From Candidatus Omnitrophota bacterium (GTDB taxonomy: Bacteria > Omnitrophota > Gorgyraeia > Gorgyraeales > Gorgyraeaceae): a stretch of DNA of 7,461 nucleotides. The DNA is taken from NCBI GenBank assembly GCA_018901615.1, contig JAHIEN010000138.1, positions 1-7,461 of the forward strand, in the 5' to 3' direction. Every line of letters begins with the position of its first letter. Positions within the stretch are counted from its first letter, which is position 1. The notes beneath the pieces were generated by a model. The model had not been told where the DNA came from. It did no database searches and was given only the letters and a program-made list of their open reading frames with translations. A program made the position numbers and the translations under genes. Shown in pieces: positions 5,876-7,461 of this stretch.

Positions 5876-6335
5876 CTGGGACGAATATTTTTTAAAGCTG
5901 TCATACCTCGTGGCTGAGCGCTCCACCTGCGTAAGGCATCACGTAGGAGCCGTGATAGTGAGAGACAAACGTATATTGACAGCGGGTTACAACGGCGCGG
6001 CAAGCGGGGTTAAAGACTGCCTGCAGCTTGGCTGCATGAGGAATGAAAAAGGCATACCATCCGGAGAGAGACACGAGATATGCCGGGCTATTCACGCTGA
6101 GCAGAACGCCATAATACAGGCCGGACTGCACGGGATAAATATCGCGGACAGCACCGTCTATTGCACTCATTCGCCTTGCATATTGTGCGCGAAGATGATT
6201 GTAAACTGCAAGATCAAGAAATTCGTGACAAGCGGGAAATACTCGGACAATAGCTTCAGGCAGCTTTTTAAAGAGGCCGCGGTAGAATTCAAAACTATAA
6301 AACACCCCAGGCTTACAATAACAAACCTGGACTGA
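5853..6335 (+). CDS. Deoxycytidylate (dCMP) deaminase (160 aa)
   Basis: This enzyme converts dCMP to dUMP, supplying thymidylate synthesis. The typical N-terminus RPDWDEYFLKLSYLVAERSTC is present, followed by VGAVIVRDKRILTAGYNGAASG. The zinc site is H81-A-E83, with E83 the catalytic proton shuttle, and P-C109-I-L-C112. The GC-x-R...IPSGERHEICR block before HAE is characteristic of dCMP deaminases rather than cytidine or tRNA deaminases. The allosteric-site motif normally GYNGxPSG reads GYNGAASG, Ala for Pro, so dCTP/dTTP control could be altered. Length is normal. ATG 5853 lies inside the kinase-like gene (23-base overlap) without a clear Shine-Dalgarno sequence, suggesting translational coupling. 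The next gene starts 3 bases after the stop. Confidence 0.93.
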   Translation: MKRSKRPDWDEYFLKLSYLVAERSTCVRHHVGAVIVRDKRILTAGYNGAASGVKDCLQLGCMRNEKGIPSGERHEICRAIHAEQNAIIQAGLHGINIADSTVYCTHSPCILCAKMIVNCKIKKFVTSGKYSDNSFRQLFKEAAVEFKTIKHPRLTITNLD

Positions 6336-6338
6336 CCC

Positions 6339-6698
6339 ATGAGAGAAAAAAGAAAGTTCATAAGATTTGATATTTCACTAAAGACTGATTACGTCCTCCA
6401 GAGAGATCCAAAGGTGGAGAGGACAGGCGTCACGAGGGACGTGAGCGCAGGGGGTATCCAGCTCTTGACAGAGGAAAGCCTCAATGTAGGCGACAAATTA
6501 GAGCTTAAATGCTTTATCCCTGAGGCATTGAACCCTGCTCACCTCAACGGAATCGTATTGTGGTCAAAAATAGTATCGACCGGCAAAAAGCCATCTTACA
6601 GCGCGGGTATAGAATTCAAAGACATAGAAGAAGATAATAAAAACACTTTTTTGAAATTCCTGTGTGAATTGATGTACAGAAAGATAGGAAAAAAGTAG
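6339..6698 (+). CDS. PilZ domain protein 4 (119 aa)
   Basis: This single-domain PilZ protein has R5-K-F-I-R9 and D34-V-S36-A-G-G39, so both c-di-GMP motifs are complete. Core strands include LNGIVLWSKIVS and YSAGIEFKDIEEDNKN, and the C-terminal helix FLKFLCELMYRKI resembles that of PilZ protein 3, which is also 119 residues long. There is no signal or membrane segment. ATG 6339 follows the dCMP deaminase stop by 3 bases and has no recognisable Shine-Dalgarno sequence, so it probably relies on ribosomes terminating just upstream. The stop TAG is 13 bases before the YqeY gene. Placement beside the deaminase and YqeY does not reveal its partner. Confidence 0.9.
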   Translation: MREKRKFIRFDISLKTDYVLQRDPKVERTGVTRDVSAGGIQLLTEESLNVGDKLELKCFIPEALNPAHLNGIVLWSKIVSTGKKPSYSAGIEFKDIEEDNKNTFLKFLCELMYRKIGKK

Positions 6699-6700
6699 GA

Positions 6701-6706
6701 GAGGAG
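6701..6706 (+). promoter_or_regulatory. Ribosome binding site for the YqeY-domain gene
   Basis: GAGGAG, in the purine-rich run AGGAGAGGAG, lies 5 bases before ATG 6712. It occupies one of the few true intergenic gaps in the window, so this gene looks independently translated. Confidence 0.75.
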
Positions 6707-6711
6707 CTATA

Positions 6712-7164
6712 ATGGGAGACATCAGCAAAAGAATAGCGAATGACCTGAAAGAGTCCATAAAAAATAAGGACGCGACAAGGACATCTACCCTGCGCATGGT
6801 CACGGCCGCTATCCAGAATCTTTTGATAGAAAAAAAGATGCAAGAACCGGAAGATAGGGACGTGCTTAAGATATTAGCCAAGCAGATAAAACAACATCAG
6901 GATTCAATAGAAAGTTTTAAAAGGGGCAACAGGCAGGACCTGGCTGAGAAAGAACGACAAGAACTCGAAATATTGAAATCTTATATGCCTGAACAGCTTG
7001 GAGAAAAGGAAATAGAAAAGATAGTCAAGGACACGATATCAAAGATGGGCGCCTCTTTAAAATCAGATTTTGGGAAAGTAATGAAAGCTGTCATGGAAGA
7101 AACAAAAGGACAGGCTGACGGAAAAATGGTGAGCTCCGCGGTTCAGAAATTTTTGCAGGGATAA
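6712..7164 (+). CDS. GatB/YqeY domain-containing protein (150 aa)
   Basis: The full length matches the YqeY family: ISKRIANDLKESIKNKDATRTSTLRMVTAAIQN at the start, a helical middle with AKQIKQHQDSIESFKRGNRQDLAEKERQELEILKSYMPEQL, then the tail domain with MGASLKSDFGKVMKAVM, KGQADGKMVSSAVQKFL. The tail resembles the tRNA-binding tail of the GatB amidotransferase subunit, so a tRNA-linked role is often proposed, but the cellular function of free YqeY is not settled. It is cytoplasmic, mostly alpha-helical, and of standard length. A strong GAGGAG site precedes the ATG by 5 bases. The lipoprotein protease gene begins 3 bases after its TAA. Confidence 0.93.
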   Translation: MGDISKRIANDLKESIKNKDATRTSTLRMVTAAIQNLLIEKKMQEPEDRDVLKILAKQIKQHQDSIESFKRGNRQDLAEKERQELEILKSYMPEQLGEKEIEKIVKDTISKMGASLKSDFGKVMKAVMEETKGQADGKMVSSAVQKFLQG

Positions 7165-7167
7165 GGC

Positions 7168-7461
7168 ATGATTTTAATAAGAATAGCGATAGTCCTCTCT
7201 CTGGTTTTCTCGGCTTCAGGCTGCGCCACGGTATACAATCCCGCAACTGAGCGGAAAGAATTTATCTTTATCACTACGCCTATGGAGGTTTCTATAGGCG
7301 CCAATGCCGCCTCACAGGTATCCAGGGATTTTAAGATCAGTAAAGATCTTCAGAAGAATAACCGCGTAAAAGAAATAGGCGATAAGATCGCTGCTGTATC
7401 AGACAGAAAAGACCTGCAGTACAAATTTGCTGTAATAGACGATGAAACCCTCAACGCCTTC
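7168..7461 (+). CDS. M48 family metalloprotease, lipoprotein type, N-terminal fragment (3' end outside window)
   Basis: Ninety-eight codons are open to the window end. The N-terminus is a short hydrophobic signal ending in the lipobox-like A-S-G-C19, so the mature protein should be lipidated at Cys19 and exported. After it come YNPATERKEFIFITT, a regular feature of exported M48 proteases, then MEVSIGANAASQVSRDF, VKEIGDKIAAVSDRKDLQYKFAVID and D-E-T-L-N-A-F. The family usually continues from NAF into PGG and then the HExxH zinc site, which would lie just beyond this window, so catalytic competence cannot be judged. BepA/LoiP-type members degrade or quality-control outer-membrane proteins; that role is inference here. 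ATG 7168 has AGGGA 6 bases upstream and follows the YqeY stop by 3 bases. Confidence 0.88.
   Translation, partial: MILIRIAIVLSLVFSASGCATVYNPATERKEFIFITTPMEVSIGANAASQVSRDFKISKDLQKNNRVKEIGDKIAAVSDRKDLQYKFAVIDDETLNAF

Noticed and set aside
5901..6305. 134-codon minus-strand open frame over the dCMP deaminase gene
   Set aside because: It is the shadow of a strongly conserved enzyme and has no domain or translation signal of its own.
5336..6335. The kinase-deaminase pair as a confirmed AvcID antiphage system
   Set aside because: No AvcI-like RNA is recognised, the domains are separate, and the genes sit in a housekeeping run without phage or mobile genes. It is kept only as a hypothesis.
1..7461. 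CRISPR arrays, insertion sequences, tRNA or rRNA genes, riboswitches
   Set aside because: No regularly spaced repeats, transposase frames, cloverleaf-like sequences or long untranslated leaders are visible; nearly every base is inside a supported coding region.

Overview
The window is one continuous plus-strand gene run with no intergenic gap longer than about 15 bases. It holds 14 genes: 12 complete, and one cut off at each end. Adjacent genes usually overlap or nearly touch, and no promoter or conventional terminator is visible between them, so most or all of the window is probably one transcription unit or part of a longer one. Gene style suggests an uncultured Omnitrophota-like (PVC-associated) bacterium: many small PilZ proteins beginning ERRR-x-x-R, frequent ATA and AGG/AGA codons, mid-range GC, and densely packed mixed housekeeping genes. 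This taxonomic guess is inference from recalled protein style, not from a search.

Layout from left to right: the C-terminal end of an endonuclease III-type DNA glycosylase; a 59-residue four-cysteine zinc-ribbon-like protein; PilZ protein 1; a DUF4416 protein with a perfect 15-bp terminator-like inverted repeat inside its coding sequence; an integral-membrane Ste24-like M48 protease; a DUF362 protein with two 4Fe-4S clusters; a membrane-anchored PilZ protein 2; an RNase Z-like metallo-beta-lactamase-fold hydrolase; PilZ protein 3; a free-standing tRNA-binding OB-fold domain; a P-loop nucleotide kinase-like protein overlapping a dCMP deaminase; PilZ protein 4; a GatB/YqeY-domain protein; and the start of a lipoprotein M48 protease.

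The genes do not form one obvious pathway. They mix nucleotide metabolism and DNA repair (glycosylase, dCMP deaminase, kinase-like protein), RNA/translation-associated proteins (tRNA-binding domain, YqeY, RNase Z-like hydrolase), envelope proteolysis (two M48 proteases of different topology) and cyclic-di-GMP sensing. Most striking is the repeated insertion of four PilZ genes, all keeping both halves of the canonical c-di-GMP motif, among unrelated genes. The other points most worth checking are the codon-phased palindrome in the DUF4416 gene and the overlapping kinase-like/dCMP deaminase pair, whose order matches the domain order of fused kinase-deaminase proteins, including the AvcD antiphage family. 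I see no CRISPR array, mobile element, tRNA or rRNA, and no clear evidence of a wholly new defence system.
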